Assembly: GCF_003336225.1 (NCBI RefSeq)
Contig: NZ_QPID01000016.1
Location: 1 to 40,363, forward strand
Reading direction: 5' to 3'
Origin: Corallincola holothuriorum
GTDB lineage: Bacteria > Pseudomonadota > Gammaproteobacteria > Enterobacterales > Neiellaceae
Length of the DNA stretch: 40,363 bases
Shown: in pieces, positions 8,575 through 16,433 of the stretch
How positions within the stretch are numbered: the stretch's first letter is position 1
How the letters are laid out: the number at the start of each line of letters is the position of its first letter
Position numbers and translations under genes: made by a program
Notes under the pieces: model-generated
The model's database searches: none
What the model saw: only the letters and a program-made list of their open reading frames with translations
What the model was told of the DNA's origin: nothing

Positions 8575-10527
8575 CTACGCTGCGGGGCTCTCGCCTACAC
8601 CGCCATGTATACCATTCACTTTCTTTGCTTGAGAGTTCTTAGCAGCCCAGACGAGATCACCTATACCATCAGTAGGTTCAAAGCCCGCAGGAACTTTCAG
8701 CAACAATTCTCGAATGGCTTCATGATCAAAGTTGTGGCAGGCTCGATCAAGTTTAGCTAACACCGCTTCTAACTCATCCCACCAAAGATACACCTCGTCA
8801 GCAGTCATAATACGTTCATGCGCTGTACTACTAACGTTATCTCCGATGAGCAGTTCTTCATAAAGCTTTTCGCCCGGCCTAAGACCGGTATACTTAATTT
8901 CAATATCTCCTTCTAGAGTCTCTTTATCGCGAACCTGTAATCCCGATAAATTCACTAAATTCTTCGCAAGGTCAACAATCTTGACAGGTTCCCCCATATC
9001 CAAAACAAAGACATCTCCGCCCTTACCCATTGCACCAGCCTGGATGACTAACTGAGCGGCCTCGGGTATTGTCATAAAGTATCGAATAATATCAGGGTGC
9101 GTCACAGTAATGGGGCCACCGGAGGCAATTTGGCGTTTAAAAAGGGGTATAACCGATCCTGAAGAACCTAATACATTGCCGAAACGCACCATACAAAACC
9201 GTGTGGAACTGTCTCGGTTAGCAAGTGCCTGGAGAACAAGCTCTGCTAGACGTTTTGTTGTACCCATAACATTGGTTGGGCGAACAGCTTTGTCAGTAGA
9301 AATCAATACAAAAGTCTCAACTCCACATTCAAATGCTGCTTCAGCGGCAAATAACGTACCAAAAACATTATTTCGAACCCCTTCCACTACATTATATTCT
9401 ACAAGAGGAACATGTTTATACGCTGCGGCATGATATACCGTTTGTATGCCAAAGGCTGACATCACCGTAAGTAAGCGATTCTTACGCTGAACGGAGCCTA
9501 ATAATGGAATTATATCTAACTCAATACCCTCTAGTTCAGCAAGTGCGCTAAGTTCTCTATCAATCTTATAAAGTCCGAACTCAGATAGTTCAAACAAAAC
9601 AAGTTGTTTTGGCTTCTGCAACACGATCTGCTTACACAACTCAGATCCGATAGAACCACCTGCACCTGTCACCAAGACACTCTTTCCAGTAATATCAGCT
9701 GACATTAAAGATCGTTGAGGCGCAACCGGCTCTCGGCCTAGCAGATCATCGATAGGGACATCCCGCAACTCATCAATCTTAGCTTTTCCACTCACAATAT
9801 CTGGCATATTGGGGACAGTGAGAACTTCGACCGAAAGCGGTGCTATGTTATTAATGATCTCTTTTCTACGCTTTCGACTTGCCCTAGGTAGTGCGAGTAA
9901 AACTTTTTTAACTTTATATTTAGATACAAGCCGCGTTAAATTATCAGGTTCAACTACCTTCAACCCTTGAATAACAGTACCTACCAAGGTTTTATCATCA
10001 TCAATAAATGATACTGCCGCATATTCATGACTATAGCGCAACGCAATGCATAACTGACGGCCAGCACCTCCCGCACCGTAAATAATAACCGGCTCCTGTA
10101 ATTTAGCCACATCTCGACTAACTAAAGCCCTAATAACAAGCCTAGCCCCCCCAATAAGTATACCTAAAAAAGCTGCATATATTATTGGGACGGTACGAGG
10201 GAAACTAGTATCAAGATAGAATGCAACCAACGCTAATTGAATTGCTGAAGCGAGCGTACACATTGCAATTACGAACAGCGCATGGAAGCTCAGATAACGC
10301 AGAATAGCGCGATATAAACCACTTTTAATAAACACAATTAGGGTAAATGGCAACGACATTACTAAAATAAGCCAATTTTCGGTAGAAAAAACAGGCTCAA
10401 AGCTAGACATACGCACGAAAAAGGCAGCCCAAAAAGCGACTGCGACAAAACAGGTATCGATAACTAGGCTAACCAAGCGTTTATATCGCCTTGGCAAACC
10501 AAATACAGATTCGGAAAATTTCATCAT
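8575..10527 (-). CDS. wbpM: Membrane-bound UDP-GlcNAc 4,6-dehydratase, WbpM/PglF family
   Basis: This enzyme converts UDP-GlcNAc to UDP-4-keto-6-deoxy-GlcNAc, the first step towards bacillosamine or QuiNAc-type sugars. The 650 residues have the family layout. Four transmembrane helices fill about residues 15-135. A first Rossmann domain carries GAGGAGRQL, and a second short-chain dehydrogenase domain carries VTGAGGSIGSELC. The catalytic part reads LISTDKAVRPTNVMGTTKR, with Met in place of the usual Tyr of YXXXK, as is normal in this family. The start ATG-ATG at 10527 lies 14 bases past the aminotransferase stop. It is the last gene before the IS, a typical terminal position for wbpM in such loci. 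Confidence 0.93.
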   Translation of the reverse strand: MMKFSESVFGLPRRYKRLVSLVIDTCFVAVAFWAAFFVRMSSFEPVFSTENWLILVMSLPFTLIVFIKSGLYRAILRYLSFHALFVIAMCTLASAIQLALVAFYLDTSFPRTVPIIYAAFLGILIGGARLVIRALVSRDVAKLQEPVIIYGAGGAGRQLCIALRYSHEYAAVSFIDDDKTLVGTVIQGLKVVEPDNLTRLVSKYKVKKVLLALPRASRKRRKEIINNIAPLSVEVLTVPNMPDIVSGKAKIDELRDVPIDDLLGREPVAPQRSLMSADITGKSVLVTGAGGSIGSELCKQIVLQKPKQLVLFELSEFGLYKIDRELSALAELEGIELDIIPLLGSVQRKNRLLTVMSAFGIQTVYHAAAYKHVPLVEYNVVEGVRNNVFGTLFAAEAAFECGVETFVLISTDKAVRPTNVMGTTKRLAELVLQALANRDSSTRFCMVRFGNVLGSSGSVIPLFKRQIASGGPITVTHPDIIRYFMTIPEAAQLVIQAGAMGKGGDVFVLDMGEPVKIVDLAKNLVNLSGLQVRDKETLEGDIEIKYTGLRPGEKLYEELLIGDNVSSTAHERIMTADEVYLWWDELEAVLAKLDRACHNFDHEAIRELLLKVPAGFEPTDGIGDLVWAAKNSQAKKVNGIHGGVGESPAA

Positions 10528-10541
10528 TGATAATCTTTAGG

Positions 10542-11717
10542 TCACAGTGAAGCCTGTTTAAAAACTTCGTTAAGAACATTACACGTTTTATCTATCTCAG
10601 TACTGGTTAATGTTGGGTGAACTAAAAACATCAAACTGGTGTCACCAAGCTCTTTAGCATTCTTCAACCTCTCAAGCGGGCGCCACGGAGTACCATCAAA
10701 AGCTTTTTCTAAATAGACTTCAGAGCAGCTCCCCTGAAAACAAGGCACACCCAATGCATTTACTTCATTAACAATACGGTCTCGCTCCCATCCATCAGCT
10801 AGCATTTCACGGTTAACAAAAAGGTAAAATTTGTAAAAAGCATGCTCTACATCCAAAGGAACCTCAACCCTTCGAATACAAGGAAATTTTGCGGCAACGT
10901 CGCCAATTGCAATCGCATTTTCTTTACGTTTCTTTGTCCAGCCCGCCATGCGTTTCAATTGAATGCGGCCAATTACAGCCTGCATCTCGGTCATACGCCA
11001 ATTAGTACCGAAACTCTCATGCAACCAACGAAACCCAGGAGGATGTTGACGCTCATAAATGGCTTCGTGACTTTTTCCGTGGTCTTTATAACTCCACATC
11101 TTAGACCAAAGGCCTTTGTCATTAGTCGTTACCATGCCGCCCTCGCCACCGGTTGTCATGATTTTATCCTGACAGAACGACCAAGCACCGATATGACCAA
11201 TAGTCCCGACAGACTTACCTTTGTACCTAGCTCCATGAGCCTGGGCACAGTCTTCAATAACATAAAAGCCATACTTAACAGACAAGGCCATTATAGCATC
11301 CATATCTGCAGGCATACCCGCAAGGTGAACTACTATTACCGCTTTAGTCCGCGGAGTTAAAACGTCTTCGATAGATTGCGCAGTGATATTTTGACTATTA
11401 AGGTCAACATCAGCAAAAACAGGGTTGGCTCCAGCTGTAACAATAGATGATGCAGAAGCAAGAAAAGTACGAGGTGTAGTTACCACATCATCCCCGTCGC
11501 CGACGCCAACTGCCTTAAGAGCTAAATCAAGGGCTACAGTGCCATTGGCCAGCGCCACTGCATATTTACAATCAATCCACACGGCGAAGTCTTTTTCAAA
11601 CTCGCGACACTCACCGCCAGTCCAATAATTGACTTTATTCGACAATAGCACGCGACTGACTGCATCCACCTCTTCTTGAGTAAAAGAAGGCCATGGTGAT
11701 AACGAGGAATTCAGCAT
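10542..11717 (-). CDS. DegT/DnrJ/EryC1 PLP-dependent sugar aminotransferase
   Basis: This enzyme probably aminates C4 of the 4-keto sugar made by the neighbouring WbpM-like dehydratase, giving a UDP-4-amino-6-deoxy sugar (PglE-like step). The 391 residues carry the fold-type I landmarks: the ring-stacking region EDCAQAHGA (Asp156), and the PLP lysine in SFCQDKIMTTGGEGG (Lys185). It lies between the MaoC-like gene (12-base gap) and the dehydratase (14-base gap). Substrate assignment rests on this context. PLP-dependent C3 aminotransferases share the fold, so the exact position aminated is not proven. Confidence 0.88.
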   Translation of the reverse strand: MLNSSLSPWPSFTQEEVDAVSRVLLSNKVNYWTGGECREFEKDFAVWIDCKYAVALANGTVALDLALKAVGVGDGDDVVTTPRTFLASASSIVTAGANPVFADVDLNSQNITAQSIEDVLTPRTKAVIVVHLAGMPADMDAIMALSVKYGFYVIEDCAQAHGARYKGKSVGTIGHIGAWSFCQDKIMTTGGEGGMVTTNDKGLWSKMWSYKDHGKSHEAIYERQHPPGFRWLHESFGTNWRMTEMQAVIGRIQLKRMAGWTKKRKENAIAIGDVAAKFPCIRRVEVPLDVEHAFYKFYLFVNREMLADGWERDRIVNEVNALGVPCFQGSCSEVYLEKAFDGTPWRPLERLKNAKELGDTSLMFLVHPTLTSTEIDKTCNVLNEVFKQASL

Positions 11718-11729
11718 AGTCCCCTCTCT

Positions 11730-12152
11730 TTATGGAACATAAAGCTCTGCTGTACCATCAATGACAGTTTTGTTGCGAACTTGGCAAATTGTGTCAAAGA
11801 AAACACGGCGTTTTTTTGAATCAATAGCAGTGACAACCGCTTTCGCTGTGACAGTATCTCCAAGATATACAGGCCTTTTAAAATTAAATGATTGAGAAAC
11901 ATATACACAGCCAGGCCCAGGGAGTCTTGTACCAAATAAAGCAGAAAAGAAACTACCAGAGATAAGCCCATGAGCGATTCTTTTTTTGAAACGTGATTCT
12001 TCCGCAAATACGTCATCTACGTGAACAGGATTGTGATCCCCAGATAAACCGGCAAAATTTTTAACATCTACGTCAGTGATAGTTTGAGAGTACGAAGTCG
12101 ACATACCTATTTCAATTTTATCAAACGGTACGCCTAACGTTATTTTTTTCAT
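11730..12152 (-). CDS. MaoC-like hot-dog (R)-hydratase
   Basis: This 140-residue protein has the single hot-dog fold of (R)-specific enoyl-CoA hydratases. The hydratase motif is GLSGDHNPVHVD, with catalytic Asp39 and His44, followed by IAHGLISGSFFS. Known relatives form (R)-3-hydroxyacyl-CoA from 2-enoyl-CoA. It overlaps the PglD-like acyltransferase by four bases (ATGA), so the two are translationally coupled. A role in supplying a (R)-3-hydroxybutyryl group for the amino sugar is my inference. No sugar-specific feature is visible in the protein itself. Confidence 0.8.
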   Translation of the reverse strand: MKKITLGVPFDKIEIGMSTSYSQTITDVDVKNFAGLSGDHNPVHVDDVFAEESRFKKRIAHGLISGSFFSALFGTRLPGPGCVYVSQSFNFKRPVYLGDTVTAKAVVTAIDSKKRRVFFDTICQVRNKTVIDGTAELYVP

Positions 12153-12802
12153 TTACTTGCTCTCTTAATCGACTTAGCCGGCACACCAAAAACAACATCA
12201 CCAGGCTTGACACTTTTTGTAACTACCGCCCCCATGCCAACAACTGCGCCTTCGCCAATCACGAGTGGTTTATCTGGAGTACCCTGTTTGATGATAGCTC
12301 CTGTACCTATATAAGCATGATCATCAATATGGACATTTCCGTTACACTTAACACCTGGCGCGAAAGTAACATAGTCACCAAGCACGCAGTCATGAGCAAC
12401 ATAGCTATATATGTTAGCTTGGAACCCTTTACCTATTACCGCATTGGAAGTTATTGTAGTGAATGGGCATAAAATTGAGCCTTCACCAAGTTCATTAAAA
12501 TCAAGGACAACATTATTTGCAGCAGTGATGCTAGGAATTGATATACCGTCTCGCTCCAAACGTTCCAGCAATTTCTTCCTAATATTACTATCTGCAATTG
12601 CAACAACCGCACTTTTATCGGCAATAGGGTTCGCTAAAAATTTCTCGTATGAGACAACTTCAACTTCATTCAACTCTTTATCAAGACAACCATCATCAAT
12701 AAACTTAATTTCAATTTTTTCATTTGATTTTTCTCTAACCAGGGGGAGAACCTCGCGTCCAAAACCGCTTGCGCCATAAATTCCTATTAGTTTATTTTTC
12801 AT
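12149..12802 (-). CDS. PglD-like sugar O/N-acyltransferase
   Basis: This is a left-handed beta-helix acyltransferase with an N-terminal Rossmann-like nucleotide-sugar domain (IGIYGASGFGREVLPL) and hexapeptide repeats from about residue 95 onward. PglD relatives acetylate UDP-4-amino sugars to give UDP-diNAcBac. The catalytic histidine is in SYVAHDCVLGDYV. I start at the ATG at 12802 (MKNKLIG), which has AGGGA six bases upstream. The in-frame ATG at 12859 would overlap the preceding gene by 68 bases. The product is 217 residues, normal for PglD. The acyl donor could be acetyl-CoA or a hydroxyacyl-CoA from the coupled hydratase. Confidence 0.88.
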   Translation of the reverse strand: MKNKLIGIYGASGFGREVLPLVREKSNEKIEIKFIDDGCLDKELNEVEVVSYEKFLANPIADKSAVVAIADSNIRKKLLERLERDGISIPSITAANNVVLDFNELGEGSILCPFTTITSNAVIGKGFQANIYSYVAHDCVLGDYVTFAPGVKCNGNVHIDDHAYIGTGAIIKQGTPDKPLVIGEGAVVGMGAVVTKSVKPGDVVFGVPAKSIKRASK

Positions 12803-13391
12803 TTTCATTCCCTGTAAATCGAGACATCGTCGCATGCCCCTCGGCATTAATGCCTTCACGGATAAAGACCTTCTTTACCGTTAAAAACAATATCCTCAAA
12901 TCCAACCAGAAGCTTTGATTTTCAACATACCAAGTATCAAGCCTAAATTTATCATCCCAGCTAATAGCATTGCGTCCATTAACCTGTGCCCAGCCAGTGA
13001 TTCCCGGCCTCACATCATGGCGCTTGGCCTGCTCAGCAGAGTAAAGTGGAAGGTATTCGACCAGTAGGGGCCTAGGTCCAACTAGGCTCATGTCCCCTTT
13101 TAGTACATTCCATAGCCCTGGTAACTCGTCTAGGCTAGAACTCCTCAATTTTTCACCGAAGGGAGTTAGACGCTCGCTGTCGGGTAGCACTTTCCCCGAA
13201 CTATCTGTCTCATCGCGCATGCTACGGAATTTTATCATCTCAAATACTCGGCCGTTTAAGCCTGGCCGCTTCTGTCGGAATAGTACAGGCTTGCCTAGAT
13301 TTTTAGCTATTTTCTGGCTGACAATAAAAATTACCGGAGCGAGCAAAAGCAGGGCTATACCGGCCATCACAATATCAAACAGCCGTTTCAT
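12792..13391 (-). CDS. PglC-like initiating phosphoglycosyl transferase
   Basis: This monotopic membrane enzyme moves a sugar phosphate (probably a bacillosamine-type residue) from UDP to undecaprenyl phosphate, starting each repeat unit. The 199-residue size fits the short PglC/bacterial sugar transferase core. There is one N-terminal re-entrant hydrophobic helix (about 5-25), FRQKRPGLNG, FEMIKFRSM, the catalytic Asp88-Glu89 dyad in SSSLDELPGLWNVLKGDMS, and LVGPRPLL, RPGITGWAQVNGR. It overlaps the upstream glycosyltransferase by 17 bases and the downstream acyltransferase by 11. The only priming enzyme in this locus is this one. Confidence 0.9.
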   Translation of the reverse strand: MKRLFDIVMAGIALLLLAPVIFIVSQKIAKNLGKPVLFRQKRPGLNGRVFEMIKFRSMRDETDSSGKVLPDSERLTPFGEKLRSSSLDELPGLWNVLKGDMSLVGPRPLLVEYLPLYSAEQAKRHDVRPGITGWAQVNGRNAISWDDKFRLDTWYVENQSFWLDLRILFLTVKKVFIREGINAEGHATMSRFTGNENEK

Positions 13392-14604
13392 TGAGCGCTC
13401 CAGTTACCCAACCAACCCAGCAATCAGCCAACTGTTTCCGGTTGAAATCAGATTCAGCCAAGGCTCTTGACTTAACCCCCATCAACTTCAATTTATCGCC
13501 ATTCTTTACTGCGTCTTGTAAAGCATCGGCGAAAGCCTCCGGCTCTTCTGGCGGAACAGAGTAACCACAACCGTTACTTTGTATCATTTCCGCCAACCAC
13601 CCAGGGTAGTTATTCAACACGGGTAAGCCAGCGGCGATATAGTCAAAAAACTTGTTTGGTGATGTTCCATAATAGAATGCAGGTACATTTGCTAACAGCT
13701 GCATGCCAATATCTGCGCTAGCCATTAACCCTGCCAACTTATGCTTATTGACAGGTGAGTGGAACACAACATTATCCAACCCTTCACGCTTAGCTCTTGC
13801 TTCCAAGGCTGGCTTCATCTTCCCCTGGCCAACCAAAACGAATTTCACATTGTCTTGCTCACGCGCTTTTAGCACTTTCGCCGCATCCAATGCAGCATCT
13901 AGCCCATTGGCCTGACCATGGGTACCTGTAAACACGGCCATCAAGTCATTCTCTTCAACACAATCGGGTCGCCAAGGCTCATTATCGCCTGAAAAAATAT
14001 CAAGATCACAGCCATTTGGGACAAGTGTTATGTTATCTGATGCGACACCACGTCGATGTATCCCCTCCACAATACCAGGAGACAAACCAATACAGCGTGT
14101 CGCTGAGCGATAAGAAGCCCACTCAAGAAAAGACATAAGTCCTAGTACTACCGGACTTTTAATAACACCCATAGCTTTCGGTAGCTCGGGCCATAAGTCC
14201 CGCACCTCAAATACAAAGGGCTTACCGCGCAACCAACGGGCAGCTATACCAGGTATGCCTGCGGTCAAGGGTGTCGTGGTAGCAAACACAACATCATATC
14301 TTAATCCTAGAGCTAACCTTACGCTGCGCAAAGCAAACTTGAAAAACAGCCAACTTCGCTTAAACAAACCGTCACGGTTTGAGTAAGCAAGGTCAAATTC
14401 TATTATATTAATACCGTCAACAATGCCCTCTCGACGACCACGGACAAAATCACCATCCAGCCCGGTTTTACCTCCACCATAGCTACCACAGACCATGGTA
14501 ACCTCATGACCGTGATGGATAAGTCGCCGAGCCATCTCATAAGAGCGGATCCCTGCGGAGCCCTTCGGCGTGGAAAAATGCTGGTGAAAATAAAGTACTT
14601 TCAT
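13375..14604 (-). CDS. Glycosyltransferase family 4, WbuB-like
   Basis: This is a cytoplasmic or membrane-associated retaining glycosyltransferase with the GT-B fold. The 409 residues begin MKVLYFHQHFSTPKGSAGIRSYE, typical of the WbuB group. They include VFEVRDLWPELP, the nucleotide-sugar motif VFTGTHGQANGLDAAL, and SPNKFFDYIAAGLPVL in place of the canonical EX7E loop. WbuB relatives act early in repeat-unit assembly on 2-acetamido sugars. Placement directly before the priming transferase suggests that it adds the second sugar. Its acceptor and donor cannot be read from sequence. Confidence 0.87.
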   Translation of the reverse strand: MKVLYFHQHFSTPKGSAGIRSYEMARRLIHHGHEVTMVCGSYGGGKTGLDGDFVRGRREGIVDGINIIEFDLAYSNRDGLFKRSWLFFKFALRSVRLALGLRYDVVFATTTPLTAGIPGIAARWLRGKPFVFEVRDLWPELPKAMGVIKSPVVLGLMSFLEWASYRSATRCIGLSPGIVEGIHRRGVASDNITLVPNGCDLDIFSGDNEPWRPDCVEENDLMAVFTGTHGQANGLDAALDAAKVLKAREQDNVKFVLVGQGKMKPALEARAKREGLDNVVFHSPVNKHKLAGLMASADIGMQLLANVPAFYYGTSPNKFFDYIAAGLPVLNNYPGWLAEMIQSNGCGYSVPPEEPEAFADALQDAVKNGDKLKLMGVKSRALAESDFNRKQLADCWVGWVTGALNETAV

Positions 14605-16433
14605 TATCTGTATTTATATTCCGTTATCAATCGTCCAGGCTGGCTTACTTCTAATTCAAGAACCGGCACCTTGGTTTTTAAAAAGTAGTAGCGAGATTCC
14701 CACCCTTCGATTAAAGCAATTCTATCAATTTTTATATCAGCCGACAGACTCAACACCTTACTACCAAGCGTTAACCTATTTTCAGTAAGCAGCCATTCAC
14801 CGGGCTTTAGCCGCCAACGTAAAACAGCTTTCTCCTTAAACCCAGCGACTGAATCTTCTACGCGGAGTAGATGAGGCGTTAAACTCACTTGCCGCCTATG
14901 TGTGGCGCCATAGCTATCGGCATAACCCGCTGTTGCTTCAATTTTTTTACTATCAACAGTCACAGGTATAACACCTTTTGCTTTAAGCCATGCCCCCAAT
15001 AAAAATCTACTCAGACGAGGCATCTGATCACGATCATCAAACTCAACCGTATTATGGCTAATTGTTCCGCCAAAATAACGGTTATTTTCTTCGCCTGAAT
15101 TATAACTATAGGTTCCAGCATCTCGCAGCAAATTCTCACCGCCCTGCCAAAAATCCAGATGCAGGGCATCTGGCTGACTTGGCCGAAACTTAAAACACGG
15201 GTAGTTAAGGATTGCCAGGGCATCTCCGCTACGAAGTAACGAATAACCTCCACATTTAAACTGCAGAGACTCTTGTGCCGGCAATGTCTGCTCTGGCACA
15301 GCCAGCCCCAACCAATACAAGGGTTGATCCCACAGCCCCCTATTATGATAAGCCCGCTTACCCAAAAACAGCATCGCAGCAAGTTGAACAGATGGCCTGA
15401 AGTCTCGATAATCCGTATTGGTCAATGGAAGTAATCTCGCCCCATCATTAGCCCCAATATTAGCCGCATCGCCAGATTCAATACAGGTAAACTGATAAAG
15501 CCAATTTGCTGCACCTGCCAGCTTTGTATATAGAATTTGGCTAAATTCAGGTAACCCCAGCTTATCCCGCCAAGTCTCAACCATGGAGTATGTATCGAGC
15601 ATGACACGATGATAGGTTACTGAATACTGACTAAAGCTGCCATCGTCCTCAATTAATCTCTTGGCTCGGTTTTCCAACCACTTACGCCCTGTTCTATACC
15701 AACTCTTTGCATCGACATCCCCCAACGCAACGAGCCAGCTCCCTCCCATATAAAGAGCTGCAGCCTCTGACGTACCGTGATTATTATCCTGCGCCATAGC
15801 ATAGGATATCGTGGGTGCAATACGTTTAAGGTGAGTTTTGATCAGAGCTTTCAAAGCTGTTGGGGGCGTATCAATCTGCCCCAGAATAAGCGAGGCCATC
15901 GAAAGGTGCATCACCCGAATAGACGCTTCCTGTCCACACTTCCAGTTTACCCCCAGATAGGGAGGATTATTCGTGACCCAATCTGCTAACCAATAATTCA
16001 GCTTCTCGATAGAACTATTGTCACCCTTTACGGCGGACTGAGCAAAAGAGAGCACCCAATCAAAGCGCGAAGCTTCCCAGACTGCTTTAATATCGCCCAG
16101 TTCAGGGTCAAAATCAGCTAACTGCCACCAGGGTTGAAGCGGTTCACGAATACACAAACCGGCAAAAACATTACGGTGCCAGCTTGGAACACCGTCATCA
16201 GACACCTGATGCCAGCCAAAATAGAGCTGTTGCCGACTCCATTGCTCGTTGGCAATAAGCTCAGCATGAGCAGTTCTATCTGGGACAGAAAAAAAATCAC
16301 CGACAGGGATCATTGAGGTGATTCTTTTTACCGGATTATATCCGACCTTAACCCCAAGGCGGTAAACTAGCACCCGCCACAGGTTAGGCAACCCCAACGC
16401 GAGTGCTGTTCGAGCTTTTAACTTAAAATTCAT
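14604..16433 (-). CDS. Heparinase II/III-family protein without a signal peptide
   Basis: The 609 residues show an alpha/alpha toroid N-terminal half and a C-terminal beta-sandwich half. Family landmarks are DNNHGTSEAAAL (Asn217, Asn218, His219), SQYSVTYHR (Tyr270, Tyr274, His275) and SHNT (459-462). Characterised members are uronate-polysaccharide lyases in the periplasm or outside the cell. This one begins MNFKLKARTALALGLPNLWRVL, with no convincing signal peptide. It is encoded inside a biosynthetic operon, its ATG overlapping the oxidoreductase stop by one base and its own stop overlapping the next ATG. A biosynthetic or quality-control role is possible. Lyase activity is not shown. Confidence 0.85.
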   Translation of the reverse strand: MNFKLKARTALALGLPNLWRVLVYRLGVKVGYNPVKRITSMIPVGDFFSVPDRTAHAELIANEQWSRQQLYFGWHQVSDDGVPSWHRNVFAGLCIREPLQPWWQLADFDPELGDIKAVWEASRFDWVLSFAQSAVKGDNSSIEKLNYWLADWVTNNPPYLGVNWKCGQEASIRVMHLSMASLILGQIDTPPTALKALIKTHLKRIAPTISYAMAQDNNHGTSEAAALYMGGSWLVALGDVDAKSWYRTGRKWLENRAKRLIEDDGSFSQYSVTYHRVMLDTYSMVETWRDKLGLPEFSQILYTKLAGAANWLYQFTCIESGDAANIGANDGARLLPLTNTDYRDFRPSVQLAAMLFLGKRAYHNRGLWDQPLYWLGLAVPEQTLPAQESLQFKCGGYSLLRSGDALAILNYPCFKFRPSQPDALHLDFWQGGENLLRDAGTYSYNSGEENNRYFGGTISHNTVEFDDRDQMPRLSRFLLGAWLKAKGVIPVTVDSKKIEATAGYADSYGATHRRQVSLTPHLLRVEDSVAGFKEKAVLRWRLKPGEWLLTENRLTLGSKVLSLSADIKIDRIALIEGWESRYYFLKTKVPVLELEVSQPGRLITEYKYR

